This document shows positions 41,517-51,356 of a stretch of DNA of 64,000 nt, in pieces. The stretch's first letter is position 1. Every line of letters begins with the position of its first letter. Below the pieces are notes generated by a model that saw nothing but the letters and a program-made list of their open reading frames with translations, searched no databases and had not been told where the DNA came from. The DNA lies in assembly GCA_026390735.1 (NCBI GenBank), contig JAPLFJ010000052.1, forward strand, positions 1 through 64,000. Reading direction: 5' to 3'. The position numbers and the translations under genes are program-made. This DNA comes from Ignavibacteriota bacterium (GTDB taxonomy: Bacteria; Bacteroidota; Ignavibacteria; Tepidaquicellales; Tepidaquicellaceae).

Positions 41517-42902
41517 TTAGTTTTTTGGCGGACCAATAAATGTGGTCTTAATATCGTTAACAATTTTTCCGTTTGCGTAAATCTGAATGTTTAACTGCAT
41601 AACGGTACTTTTTATTTTATCCTTACTGAACAATATCATAAACTCAGCATCGCGAACGTCAAGAGACGGAAGCGATATATCCTTTCCGATAAGTTTAAAC
41701 TCAGCATCCGGATTGTTTATTTTAACTTCAACAGGAATATCCCCGAAAGTATTGTTAACAAGTTTAACATGGTATAAGTTGCTAATTTTGCCTTCGGGCA
41801 TTTCCTGAAATAATTTTCCCGGGGCCCTGAGTACGTTGACTTTAACGTCCTCTCTTGAAAGAAGAAGAGTGGTAAAAATAGACAGAAGAATTACGAGAAG
41901 CACACTGTAAAGAATAATTCTTGGAGTGACCTTAAACTTAACCTTATCCTTAATTCCCTTCATAGAGGCGTAACGAATAAGTCCCCTTGGTTTTTCAACT
42001 TTATCCATTATTGAATCACAGGCATCAATACATGAAGTACAATTAACACATTCAAGTTGCGTGCCGTTTCTGATATCGATACCTGTCGGACATACTGCTA
42101 CACAAAGGTGACAATCAATACAGTCACCGTTTTTCTCCGGTGTGGCTTTTTCTGTTCTGCCTCTTGGTTCGCCGCGAACATTATCATAAGCAACAACAAC
42201 GGTATTAGGGTCAAGCAATACACCCTGAAGCCTTCCGTACGGACAGACTATAGTACAGGCCTGTTCCCTGAACTTGGAAAACACAAAATAGAATATAAGT
42301 GAAAATACAATGACTGAAACAAATCCCGTTAAATGATCTGTAGGGGGGAAAGAAACCATATGCAGTGTTTCATCTATTCCTACAATATAAGCCATAAAAG
42401 TGTTACCAATAAGTAAGGCTATCCCAAAGAATATAAAGTGTTTTAAACCTTTTTTTAATAACTTGGAACTATCGAAAGGTGCTTTATCCAGGAATCTCTG
42501 CTGAGCAGCATCGCCTTCAATAAAGTATTCTATTTTTCTGAAAACCATTTCCATAAACACTGTCTGAGGACAAGCCCAACCGCAGAATATTCTGCCGAAA
42601 ACAGCAGTGAACAGAACAACGAAAACGACGAGAGTAACAAAACCAAGTGCGAATATATAAAAATCCTGAGGCCCGAATGCAAGTCCGAGGACGATGAATT
42701 TTCTTTCAAATACATTGAAAAGCATAAACGGATGACTATCTATTTTTATCCATGGAGTCAGGAATAAAAATGCAAGCAGAAAAAAGCTAAAAACAGTTCT
42801 TGCTGTATAAAATCTTCCTTTTTGTCTTTTGGGATAAACCCAGATTCTTTTACCTTCCTGGGTAACGGTTGAGAGATGGTCTCTGAACGATTCGTGTTCC
42901 AT
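41517..42902 (-). CDS. ccoG: cbb3 oxidase accessory protein CcoG (RdxA/FixG), ferredoxin-type
   Basis: The 461-residue membrane protein has about five TM helices and a cytoplasmic 2x[4Fe-4S] module (CIDCHLCVAVCPTGIDIRNG and CVNCTSCIDACDSIMDKV, about 258-295). There is also an N-terminal FCGWACPQTVFMEMVFRK motif and ACTIVCPYGRLQG. A C-terminal immunoglobulin-like domain follows TM5. CcoG reduces copper for cbb3 biogenesis. It is separated from ccoP by a 13-bp-stem hairpin, and followed directly by fixH. Confidence 0.93.
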   Translation of the reverse strand: MEHESFRDHLSTVTQEGKRIWVYPKRQKGRFYTARTVFSFFLLAFLFLTPWIKIDSHPFMLFNVFERKFIVLGLAFGPQDFYIFALGFVTLVVFVVLFTAVFGRIFCGWACPQTVFMEMVFRKIEYFIEGDAAQQRFLDKAPFDSSKLLKKGLKHFIFFGIALLIGNTFMAYIVGIDETLHMVSFPPTDHLTGFVSVIVFSLIFYFVFSKFREQACTIVCPYGRLQGVLLDPNTVVVAYDNVRGEPRGRTEKATPEKNGDCIDCHLCVAVCPTGIDIRNGTQLECVNCTSCIDACDSIMDKVEKPRGLIRYASMKGIKDKVKFKVTPRIILYSVLLVILLSIFTTLLLSREDVKVNVLRAPGKLFQEMPEGKISNLYHVKLVNNTFGDIPVEVKINNPDAEFKLIGKDISLPSLDVRDAEFMILFSKDKIKSTVMQLNIQIYANGKIVNDIKTTFIGPPKN

Positions 42903-42953
42903 AATTTCTATATAAAAGTGAAACTTTTAGGTCAAAAATATTACTGTTACATA

Positions 42954-42985
42954 ATCCGCTGATTAACATTCATTAATCAGCGGAT
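42954..42985 (-). terminator. Strong hairpin between ccoP and ccoG
   Basis: ATCCGCTGATTAA-CATTCA-TTAATCAGCGGAT is a perfect 13-bp stem in the 98-bp gap between ccoP and ccoG. No good T tract follows on the minus strand, so it is either a weak terminator or an mRNA processing/stabilising element that sets structural genes above assembly genes. Confidence 0.6.
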
Positions 42986-43000
42986 GAACAATCATAAAGT

Positions 43001-43825
43001 CTATTTCTTCAGTGTATCCTGTTTAATTGTGACTGAATCCTTATTGTTTGCAGTAGAATCTACCCAGATGTTTCCTTCGGGAGCTTTAGGTACTGCAGGA
43101 GTTTTGCCATCTAAAGTTAAAATATAACTTGCCACCTGATTTATTTGTTTCGGGCTTAACTGATTCTGCCAAGTTATCATACCTTTTGCAGGTACACCAT
43201 ATTTTATTGTAGTAAAGATATTTTTTATACCGCCGCCGTGAATCCAGTATTTATCTGTTAAGTTTGGACCTACTCCACCACCACCATCGGCATTGTGGCA
43301 CTGAACGCAGTTAACAGCAAAGACTTCTTTGCCTTTTTCAATATCTGCTGCATCGGTAAGTACTTTAACATTATTCTCATTTATTAATGCACCGGTTCTG
43401 ATGAGTTCGTCTTTTTGCTGTTGTGCAATTGTTACTTCCTGTACATATTCATCTAATGAGGAATTTTGTTTTCCTATCAAATGATAATTTACCATATAAA
43501 TTATTGCAAAGACTATAGTAATGTAGAATAAGAACTGAAACCATGCAGGGGCAGGATTATCAAGTTCCTGAATTCCGTCATATTCATGATCTTCAATAAC
43601 GGGTGCGCTGGCATATTCTTTAACCTTTGCGGTTTTAACTTTTCTTTCTCCTGCTTCAAATATCATTAATGAAGCAAACAGCACCGCAAGAGTGAAAAGA
43701 AGAGCTGACAGAATCAGATACACATAAGTATCGCTATGAGGCTCCTTAGTTGCAGTCTGTGCAAAAAGAGGTACGCTGTATGTTGCTAACGCCAATAAAA
43801 TTAATGTAAAAACTTTTTTATTCAT
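43001..43825 (-). CDS. ccoP: cbb3 cytochrome c oxidase subunit III, mono-haem CcoP
   Basis: The 274-residue protein has a signal/TM at 1-22, TM helices near 28-52 and 95-113, then a periplasmic cytochrome c domain. It has one CxxCH motif, CVQCHNADGGGGVGP near 173, and a later axial Met in KGMITWQNQLSP. Classic CcoP carries two haems. Only one binding motif is present here, which is a variant found in several FCB bacteria. It passes electrons to CcoO/CcoN. Confidence 0.88.
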   Translation of the reverse strand: MNKKVFTLILLALATYSVPLFAQTATKEPHSDTYVYLILSALLFTLAVLFASLMIFEAGERKVKTAKVKEYASAPVIEDHEYDGIQELDNPAPAWFQFLFYITIVFAIIYMVNYHLIGKQNSSLDEYVQEVTIAQQQKDELIRTGALINENNVKVLTDAADIEKGKEVFAVNCVQCHNADGGGGVGPNLTDKYWIHGGGIKNIFTTIKYGVPAKGMITWQNQLSPKQINQVASYILTLDGKTPAVPKAPEGNIWVDSTANNKDSVTIKQDTLKK

Positions 43826-43836
43826 ATTAAAATTAT

Positions 43837-43995
43837 TTAATCTTTTAACGGTATATTTCTTTGTTCTTCAATAAAGTTCTTATCGATACTGTTAACCCAT
43901 ATAACCATAATTACAAACGAAACAAAGAATAAAATCATAGTGGCAATAGCAAAAATCTCAAGCCATTCAATATTTACAAAAAATTTACTAAACAT
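43837..43995 (-). CDS. ccoQ: cbb3 oxidase small subunit CcoQ
   Basis: The 52-residue protein begins MFSKFFVNIEWLEIFAIATM, has a single membrane helix (about 13-34) and a charged tail ending RNIPLKD. Its ATG lies 1 bp after the ccoNO stop, and it ends 11 bp before ccoP starts. Size, topology and position are those of CcoQ, which stabilises the oxidase. Confidence 0.85.
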   Translation of the reverse strand: MFSKFFVNIEWLEIFAIATMILFFVSFVIMVIWVNSIDKNFIEEQRNIPLKD

Positions 43996-43996
43996 A

Positions 43997-46171
43997 TTAT
44001 TTTGTTATTTGAGTTTTAGGGTCAATGTTTTTAATATCAGTACCCAGTCTTTGGAGATAAGCAATAAGTGCAATTATCTCTTTATCGGCTGTAATATCGA
44101 TACCCTGTTTTTGTAAATCCTTTGCCAGCAAATCAGCCTGCTTCTGCAATTCAACATTCGCTGTTTTTTCAAACCCTGCTTCGTAAGGAACGCCGAGTGT
44201 TCTCATAGCATTAATCTTACTTTCTGTGTTTGAAATATTTAATTCCTGTTCCTTAAGCCAGGAGAATCTTGGCATAAGAGAACCCGGAGAAACACTTGTC
44301 GGGTCATCCATATGCAGGTAGTGCCATAAGTTTGGATACTTCAAACCTTCCCTTAATAAATCAGGACCAGTTCTTTTTGAACCCCAGAGGAACGGATGAT
44401 CATAAACAAACTCACCTGCTTTGGCATATTCACCATAACGTTCCGTTTCAGAACGGAAAGGTCTTACCAGTTGAGAGTGACAAGATACGCATCCTTCTCT
44501 TATGTATAAATCCCTTCCCTGCAATTCAAGCGGAGTGTAAGGCTTGACGCTTGCAATGGTAGGTATGTTGGATTTAATTAAATATGTAGGAATAATTTCA
44601 ATCAGTCCTCCGATAGCAACGGCAATAACCGCGAGAATTATAAACTGTACCGGACGTCTTTCAATCAATCTGTGTTTCTTAAATAATGAATAACCTTTTA
44701 TTGGTTCGAACTGAACTGTTTTGTCGATAGCAGGTGCCTCTGCAGATTCTTCTGCTATAAAGCTTCCCTGTTTAATAGTCTTTATTAAGTTATACAGCAT
44801 TGCAATAAACCCTGCATAATAGAACAAACCACCCGTAATCCTGATCATATGCATAGTTTTAATCTGAAGCAGAGTCTCAAGAAAATTAGGATACTGAAGA
44901 ACGCCATCAGGTGTAAACTGTTTCCACATTAACGCCTGGGTTAAACCCGACCAGTACATCGGAATTGCATAGAATAAAATTCCGACAAACCCAATCCAGA
45001 AATGGAAGTTGGCGATTTTCTTAGAATATAACTGTGTGTTGAACATTTTCGGAATAAGCCAGTACATAATTCCAAAAGTCAGGAATCCGTTCCAGCCAAG
45101 TGCGCCGATATGTACGTGTGCTACAATCCAGTCCGTAAAGTGTGCGATTGCATTAACATTTTTCAGAGAAAGCATCGGGCCTTCGAATGTTGCCATACCA
45201 TATGCGGTAACCGCAACTACCATAAACTTCAATATAACATTGTCTCTGACTTTATCCCATGAGCCCCTGAGTGTGAGTAATCCGTTTATCATACCACCCC
45301 AGGAAGGAGCAATAAGCATAATGGAAAACACAGTACCGAGTGACTGAGCCCAGTCAGGAAGTGCGCTGTACAATAAATGGTGAGGACCAGCCCAGATATA
45401 AAGAAATATCAAAGTCCAGAAATGGATGATTGACAGTTTATAAGAATAGACAGGTCTTTCCGCTGCTTTTGGCAGGAAGTAATACATCAAACCTAAATAG
45501 GGAGTTGTAAGGAAAAATGCCACAGCATTATGACCATACCACCATTGCACTAATGCATCCTGAACACCGGCATACATTGAGTAACTCTTTATTAAACTTA
45601 TCGGAAGCTCGAAAGAATTAAAAATGTGAAGTACGGCAACAGTAATAACTGTTGCTATGTAGAACCATATAGCAACGTACATATGCCTTTCGCGTCTTTT
45701 GATAATTGTTCCGAACATATTGATTGCAAAGACGACCCATATAAGTGCGATAAGAATATCAATAGGCCATTCAAGTTCTGCATACTCTTTGCTTGAAGTA
45801 ATACCAAGCGGGAGAGTAACTGCGGCAAGGACAATAATAGTCTGCCAGCCCCAGAAATGAACCTTTGAAAGCAGATCACTGAACATCCTTGCTTTACAAA
45901 GTCTTTGTAATGAATAATACAGACCCATAAAAATAGCATTACCAACAAACGCAAATATAACCGCATTTGTGTGCAGGGGTCTGATCCTTCCGAACGTTGT
46001 GTATTGCAGGTTAAAGTTGAGACTTGGAATAATTATTTGTGCGGCAATAAGCAAACCGACAAGCATTCCAACTGCTCCCCATAACATAACAGCATACGCA
46101 AAATTTCTGACAATAGTATTGTCATAGCTGAATCTATCCAGCGAAGTGTTAGTAGATGTTAGGTCAGACAT
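43997..46171 (-). CDS. ccoNO: Fused cbb3 oxidase subunits I and II (CcoN-CcoO)
   Basis: The protein has 724 residues. Residues 1-475 are the 12-TM haem-copper subunit CcoN. Haem/CuB histidines are visible in RIRPLHTNAVIFAFVGN, YGHNAVAFFLTTPYLG, AGPHHLLYSALPDW and DWIVAHVHIGALGWNG. Residues about 500-724 are CcoO: a TM helix, then REGCVSCHSQLVRPFRSETE with one CxxCH. The two are separate genes in proteobacteria and fused in many FCB bacteria. The fused protein is the catalytic core of a high-affinity terminal oxidase that pumps protons under low oxygen. It heads the operon ccoNO-ccoQ-ccoP. No FNR box was recognised upstream. Confidence 0.93.
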   Translation of the reverse strand: MSDLTSTNTSLDRFSYDNTIVRNFAYAVMLWGAVGMLVGLLIAAQIIIPSLNFNLQYTTFGRIRPLHTNAVIFAFVGNAIFMGLYYSLQRLCKARMFSDLLSKVHFWGWQTIIVLAAVTLPLGITSSKEYAELEWPIDILIALIWVVFAINMFGTIIKRRERHMYVAIWFYIATVITVAVLHIFNSFELPISLIKSYSMYAGVQDALVQWWYGHNAVAFFLTTPYLGLMYYFLPKAAERPVYSYKLSIIHFWTLIFLYIWAGPHHLLYSALPDWAQSLGTVFSIMLIAPSWGGMINGLLTLRGSWDKVRDNVILKFMVVAVTAYGMATFEGPMLSLKNVNAIAHFTDWIVAHVHIGALGWNGFLTFGIMYWLIPKMFNTQLYSKKIANFHFWIGFVGILFYAIPMYWSGLTQALMWKQFTPDGVLQYPNFLETLLQIKTMHMIRITGGLFYYAGFIAMLYNLIKTIKQGSFIAEESAEAPAIDKTVQFEPIKGYSLFKKHRLIERRPVQFIILAVIAVAIGGLIEIIPTYLIKSNIPTIASVKPYTPLELQGRDLYIREGCVSCHSQLVRPFRSETERYGEYAKAGEFVYDHPFLWGSKRTGPDLLREGLKYPNLWHYLHMDDPTSVSPGSLMPRFSWLKEQELNISNTESKINAMRTLGVPYEAGFEKTANVELQKQADLLAKDLQKQGIDITADKEIIALIAYLQRLGTDIKNIDPKTQITK

Positions 46172-46310
46172 AGTAAATAATTTTTCGTAATTATTATTTA
46201 TATTAACAATGGCATAATTTAAAACAATTTTTTAAAACATAAAACTCTAATATTAAGGGTTTAAAAGAGATTTATTAATCCGAAATAAAAACATTTGAAC
46301 TTCTCTGTTT

Positions 46311-49300
46311 TCATACTTTTCCCTGGGCTAGAACCTGAGAAAGAAGCGGAATGAATTCTTCCTTTAAAAACGGCTTTGATATATAATGCGTACATCCTTT
46401 TGCGAGGAATTTTTCTCGGTCGTACTTCATGGCCAGAGCGGTAACTGCAATAACAGGAGTCTTTTCATATCCCCTTATAGTCCTTATAAGTTCAGTTGTT
46501 TCAAGCCCGTCTATATCTTTTCCAAGGTTGATATCCATAAGTATTAAATCATATTTTTTGGATTTCGCTTTCTCTACCGCTTCGGCACCCGTTGAGACAG
46601 AATCAAGTTTACAAATTGATTTCACAAGAACTTTAACAAGGTCTATAGACATAGAGTCGTCATCAACATACAAAACAGACGGGAGTATATCGTTTGTGTT
46701 TTTTAATGTTACGGACTTTGGGGTTTCAATGTCGGAAACACTCTGTTCATTACTGACTTCATTAACAGGAATCAGAACCGTAAACGTAGTGCCGACTCCG
46801 GGCTGGCTTTCTTGCAGAAATATTTCACCACCAATTATATCAATATATTTCTTCGTGATGGAAAGCCCCAACCCTGTGCCTTCAAAGCCTCTGCTTAAAC
46901 CTTCACTTACCTGCCTGAATGTTTCCCAGATTAATTCCTGTTTATCTTTAGGAATGCCAATACCCGTATCTTTTATCTTTATTGAGACAAAAAGTTTTTT
47001 GCTTTTAATGACCTCTTCAACATCTACCAGGATAGAGCCGGTAGAAGTATATTTCACAGCATTGTTCACAATATTACTTAATATCTGACCTAATATCTTT
47101 TTATCTGTATTAATAATTTTTTTATCATAAGGTGATTTATAACTCAGGGAAAGATTTTTTTGAATTGCCGTCGGTTCAAAAAACTCAATGACATCTTTAA
47201 TTTCGGATAACAGGTCAAAATCTTCGTTAATTACTTTAATGTTATCGGATTCAATTGCTGAAATGTTAAGAATCAGGTTTAGTGTATCCATAAGACGCGT
47301 ACCACCTTTATGAATAACTTCCGCATAGTGCTTTAATTCTTCATCTTCCAGAGAATTCTTTAAAACCTCAGAGAAACCGAGTATGCCTACCATAGGGGTT
47401 CTGAGTTCGTGACTCATATTGGCCAGGAAGTTTGATTTGATTTTGCTTAATTCTTCGGCCTTTTCTTTGGCATTAATCAGTTCCTCGTCCATTTTTTTCC
47501 TTGTCGTTATATCCCTGCAAACGCCTTCGTGCAGGATAGTGTTTCCGTTTTCATCTTTTCTGTATCTGCAGAAATCTTCAATCCATATTTCTGAACCGTC
47601 CTTAGCTTTTAGTCTGTATAGTTCAGAAACAGGGTTAAACTCCTCTCTCTGAGGTGCATTTACATTCCTGTCATCTATTTTAAAATACAGGGCATCAGCA
47701 ATATCAACGCTCATTAATTCTTCTTTACTGTCATAACCAAGCATTGTGGCAAATGCAGGGTTCACGTATAAGAACCTTCCTTCGGGAAGACTCCTGTAAT
47801 AACCTTCAGGCATAGTTTCCACAAGATTTCTGAAGTTTTCTTCGCTTACCCTTAATTCTTCTTCGGCAAGTTTACGGTCTGAAATATCCATATGCGTACC
47901 GGACATCTTCAGGGGGTTGCCTTTTGCATCATACTCGACTACTTTACCGACAGAGCGCAGCCAGATCCAGTCACCTGATTTTGTTTTCCGCCTGTATTCC
48001 ATTGAACTCGACTCTCCTGACTCAATACATTTTTTAAACTTTAATTTAATACTCCCTATATCATCAGGATGTAAATTTACCAACCAGTTATTTAATGTTG
48101 AATTAAATTCGCCGGGTTCGTATCCTAAAATTTCAGAATAGCTATCACTGACTAATATTTCACCTGTCTGAATATTTAATTCAAACCATCCCTGTTTGGT
48201 TGCCTGCATTGCAAGTCTGAGTTTTTCTTCACTTTTCTCCAATGCCGCAAGGGACATCTTACGATCAGATATATCACGAACGATATTCATAACCGCAATT
48301 CTATTATTGTAGATTATTGTAGTGATGGTTATTTCAACGTCAACCCAATTTCCATTTTTGTGTTTTATTCTGGTTTCAGTATTAACGACCTTATTAGTCA
48401 TTAAGGCCTTCTTTCTTTCCAAAAAGACTTCCTCAGAAACTTCTTCGCCCAGGTCAATAATTGACAATTGCCTGTATTCGTCTTTTGTGTAACCCAGCAT
48501 TTTAGTGGCTGCATCGTTTACGTCAACAAAGTTACTTGCTGTTCCATCCGGGTTAGGATAGAAAATTGATATGCCGTCATTATTTGCTTCGAAAAGAGCG
48601 CGGTATTTTTCTTCGCTTGATTTTATTGCCTCCTCTGCATTTCTACGGATAGTAATGTCTCGTATATAACCACCAATACCTGTTTTGCCGTTAGCAAGTT
48701 TGACGGGGAACTTTGTCGTTTCATAATATTTATCATCAACGATTTCAACGTTGACTACAGAAGTGCCTTTTTCAATTGCCTGCTTATCCCCCGCTTTACA
48801 GTGTACTGCAATGTTTTCCGGCATTAATTCTGAATCATCTTTTCCAAGGATAGCGGACTCTTCTCTGTTTAAAAATTTATTGTTAGCCTCGTTGCTTACA
48901 ACATATTTCAAGTTATCATCTTTCAGGAAAATAATATCCTTTGTGGAATTGATAAATGTTTTGTATCTCTCTTCGCTTATTCTTAATGCATCCTCTGCCT
49001 GAGACCTTTCAAGCTCTCCAGAGGCACGTATTGCAACAAGTTTTAATATACTTTCAGCAAGATGAGGGTTTTCAAGCGGCTTCCTTCCTACGATTGCAAT
49101 TAATCCGATTTTATTCCCTTTTGAGTCTAACAATGTTGTACCGACATAACTTTCGGCTGCCATACCTTGAAGCACCAAATCATTTGGAAATAATTTCCTA
49201 ACGTTTTTTTCAAAGACGCATATTCTTTTTTCCACAACATCTCCGCAAGGAGTATCTTTTAAAGCATAGGTTATGTTTTCATCAAACTTTCCGTCAGCAT

Positions 49301-51218
49301 AGTTTGCGAGTGTTCTTGCCATTCCGTCAGGTTCCAATACATCAATGCAAACATATTCCGTCTTTATGCTTTCTGCAAGGTGTATTGCCAGTGACTCAAA
49401 GAAGTTTTCACCCTGATTACCGCATTGAATTAAGAACGCCTGAGTTTCTTCGAGTTTTTTTCTTTCGGAAATATCTATATCAATACAGTAAAATTCCGGT
49501 TCGCGTCCTTTTGTTTTTAGAATAACGTGGCTTGAAAACACATCTACTCTGGAACCGTCCTTTTTCATTAGGTTAAGTTCCGAAGCAGGAATTGCAATGC
49601 CTGTTTCATGCATTTGTTTTATTGCGGCTTTCACGCCTTCGCGCATCTCCGGTGGTATGATAGTGTCAAGTAAGCTTATACCCAAAGCTTCCTCTGCGGT
49701 ATAGCCATAAATCTTTTCAGAGGCTTTGTTCCAGTAATTTGTTATACCATTCATATCATAGCCCTGAATTGAAATACTCATAACATCATTTAGCAAAGTT
49801 CTGAAACGCGACTCACTTTCCTTTAGTTTTTCATCTGCTGCTTTCTTTTCGGTAACGTCCTGTAATGAACCTTGCAGTTTAACCACTCTACCATTTTCTT
49901 TAAATGGTTCACCAATTGTTCTAACCCATTTATGGTTTCCTTTGGCTGTAACCATTTCAAGTTCGAGGTCATAAGGAATTCCTTTTTCAATTGCATCAGT
50001 GAGGGCATTTTCAATTTTCTCTTTTGAATCATTTACATAAAAACTAATTCCTATATCCGCATTTGTTACAGCCGCGGGATCTACTTCGTGAATAATGGCA
50101 ACTTCCTTTGTCCATGAACCCATTTTTGTTGTAACATCAAACTCCCATCCGCCGATTTTTGCAACACTTCCCATTACTGCGAGCAACTCCTGGCTCTTTA
50201 CAAGTTCTTCATCTTTCGTAACAAGGCTTTGAAGTATGAATCTTTGTCTGGAGTTGTAAACATAGGCGGCAAGTGTAGAAGTAAACAAAACCATTAAAAC
50301 AACAATACTGCTTATAAAATAAGCTCTGTACTTAAGTTCGACAAATACTTCGTCCTTATCAATTTTCGAAGTCATATACCAGTTCGTTCCTTTTAATTGT
50401 GTAACATAAGCAAGAACTTTATTGCCACGATAATCTGTGCCATCAACTATACCTCTTTCACCGTTGATTGCTTTAACTGCGGGAAGATCAACATTGCTCA
50501 GAGGAATTCTCAATTTTAAAGCTGAATTTGGCTGATGACGCAATTCATTTATGAATAAAACTTCATTACCATTTTTTTCAAACAATACTGTTTCTGCGGT
50601 TTCGCTTTCAGTAGGCCATTTTTGAATTAAAGGGTATAAGTACTCTGACGGATCGATGGCAAAAACAAGAAAACCAAGAAGTACATTTTTGCTGTTAATG
50701 TTTGGAGAAATAACGAGGAGATGAATCTTGTTGTGGATGTTACAAAACCTGAAATCGCTGAACATAGCAACACGTTTTTCACCTGCAAGTCTTATATCTT
50801 TTAAAAAGGAAGTGTCAATTTTATTATCATTATCGTTAGCCGCAAGAATGACTTTTCCAGCGGGGGTAGTAAGATAAATATTTTCATACTGAAAACTATT
50901 AACACGGTATTTCAAACGGTTTATTATGACATCTTTTAATCCGGGCTCACCCGTACCGTTTATTAAGTCGTCAATCTCTTTCAGCGAATAAGGGTTTTTC
51001 GAAACGTTATCAGCATTCTGAACATTCTCCTCCATCCATTTCCTAATCTGTTCAATTTTAAGTTCAGCGATTGCTTCTAAGTTTTGCTTCTGATTGTTAA
51101 CGATTACTTTTTCTTCATATCTGTAATAGAAGAAACCTGCAAGAATTGCAGTAAGAATAACCAGAAAAGAAATAAAAGCTAAATATCTCTTTCTATATTT
51201 CGGGGTAGATGCTGCCAT
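46311..51218 (-). CDS. Very large hybrid sensor kinase: Cache, six PAS, GAF, HK, REC
   Basis: This is a 1635-residue membrane kinase. TM1 is near 15-35, Cache-like periplasmic domain to about 295, TM2 near 300-322. PAS domains are at about 340-460, 465-590, 750-865, 870-990, 995-1120 and 1125-1250, with a GAF domain at about 595-740. HisKA has FLANMSHELRTPMVGILGF near 1275; HATPase has NAVKY, DTGIGI and GTGLGLSIT; the C-terminal receiver has LMDINLG. Start: GGGAG sits 8 bp before ATG 51216-51218; upstream in-frame starts at 51224 and 51233 are poorer. It lies just upstream of the cbb3 operon, so sensing of redox or oxygen is possible, but no haem or FAD motif was verified. Confidence 0.9.
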   Translation of the reverse strand: MAASTPKYRKRYLAFISFLVILTAILAGFFYYRYEEKVIVNNQKQNLEAIAELKIEQIRKWMEENVQNADNVSKNPYSLKEIDDLINGTGEPGLKDVIINRLKYRVNSFQYENIYLTTPAGKVILAANDNDNKIDTSFLKDIRLAGEKRVAMFSDFRFCNIHNKIHLLVISPNINSKNVLLGFLVFAIDPSEYLYPLIQKWPTESETAETVLFEKNGNEVLFINELRHQPNSALKLRIPLSNVDLPAVKAINGERGIVDGTDYRGNKVLAYVTQLKGTNWYMTSKIDKDEVFVELKYRAYFISSIVVLMVLFTSTLAAYVYNSRQRFILQSLVTKDEELVKSQELLAVMGSVAKIGGWEFDVTTKMGSWTKEVAIIHEVDPAAVTNADIGISFYVNDSKEKIENALTDAIEKGIPYDLELEMVTAKGNHKWVRTIGEPFKENGRVVKLQGSLQDVTEKKAADEKLKESESRFRTLLNDVMSISIQGYDMNGITNYWNKASEKIYGYTAEEALGISLLDTIIPPEMREGVKAAIKQMHETGIAIPASELNLMKKDGSRVDVFSSHVILKTKGREPEFYCIDIDISERKKLEETQAFLIQCGNQGENFFESLAIHLAESIKTEYVCIDVLEPDGMARTLANYADGKFDENITYALKDTPCGDVVEKRICVFEKNVRKLFPNDLVLQGMAAESYVGTTLLDSKGNKIGLIAIVGRKPLENPHLAESILKLVAIRASGELERSQAEDALRISEERYKTFINSTKDIIFLKDDNLKYVVSNEANNKFLNREESAILGKDDSELMPENIAVHCKAGDKQAIEKGTSVVNVEIVDDKYYETTKFPVKLANGKTGIGGYIRDITIRRNAEEAIKSSEEKYRALFEANNDGISIFYPNPDGTASNFVDVNDAATKMLGYTKDEYRQLSIIDLGEEVSEEVFLERKKALMTNKVVNTETRIKHKNGNWVDVEITITTIIYNNRIAVMNIVRDISDRKMSLAALEKSEEKLRLAMQATKQGWFELNIQTGEILVSDSYSEILGYEPGEFNSTLNNWLVNLHPDDIGSIKLKFKKCIESGESSSMEYRRKTKSGDWIWLRSVGKVVEYDAKGNPLKMSGTHMDISDRKLAEEELRVSEENFRNLVETMPEGYYRSLPEGRFLYVNPAFATMLGYDSKEELMSVDIADALYFKIDDRNVNAPQREEFNPVSELYRLKAKDGSEIWIEDFCRYRKDENGNTILHEGVCRDITTRKKMDEELINAKEKAEELSKIKSNFLANMSHELRTPMVGILGFSEVLKNSLEDEELKHYAEVIHKGGTRLMDTLNLILNISAIESDNIKVINEDFDLLSEIKDVIEFFEPTAIQKNLSLSYKSPYDKKIINTDKKILGQILSNIVNNAVKYTSTGSILVDVEEVIKSKKLFVSIKIKDTGIGIPKDKQELIWETFRQVSEGLSRGFEGTGLGLSITKKYIDIIGGEIFLQESQPGVGTTFTVLIPVNEVSNEQSVSDIETPKSVTLKNTNDILPSVLYVDDDSMSIDLVKVLVKSICKLDSVSTGAEAVEKAKSKKYDLILMDINLGKDIDGLETTELIRTIRGYEKTPVIAVTALAMKYDREKFLAKGCTHYISKPFLKEEFIPLLSQVLAQGKV

Positions 51219-51356
51219 ACTCATAACTCCCAAAAGATTTAGTTGGCGAAAATTCGTTTTTTAGGGCTAAATACATAAAATAATGTAAACTGCTTTTTTT
51301 TACAAGTGCTAATTTAGTTCTACGTTAAAGAAAAATAACAGGAATGAATATAACCA

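Noticed and set aside
46172-46310. FNR/Crp box upstream of ccoNO
   Set aside because: No TTGAT-N4-ATCAA or close variant in the 139-bp upstream region.
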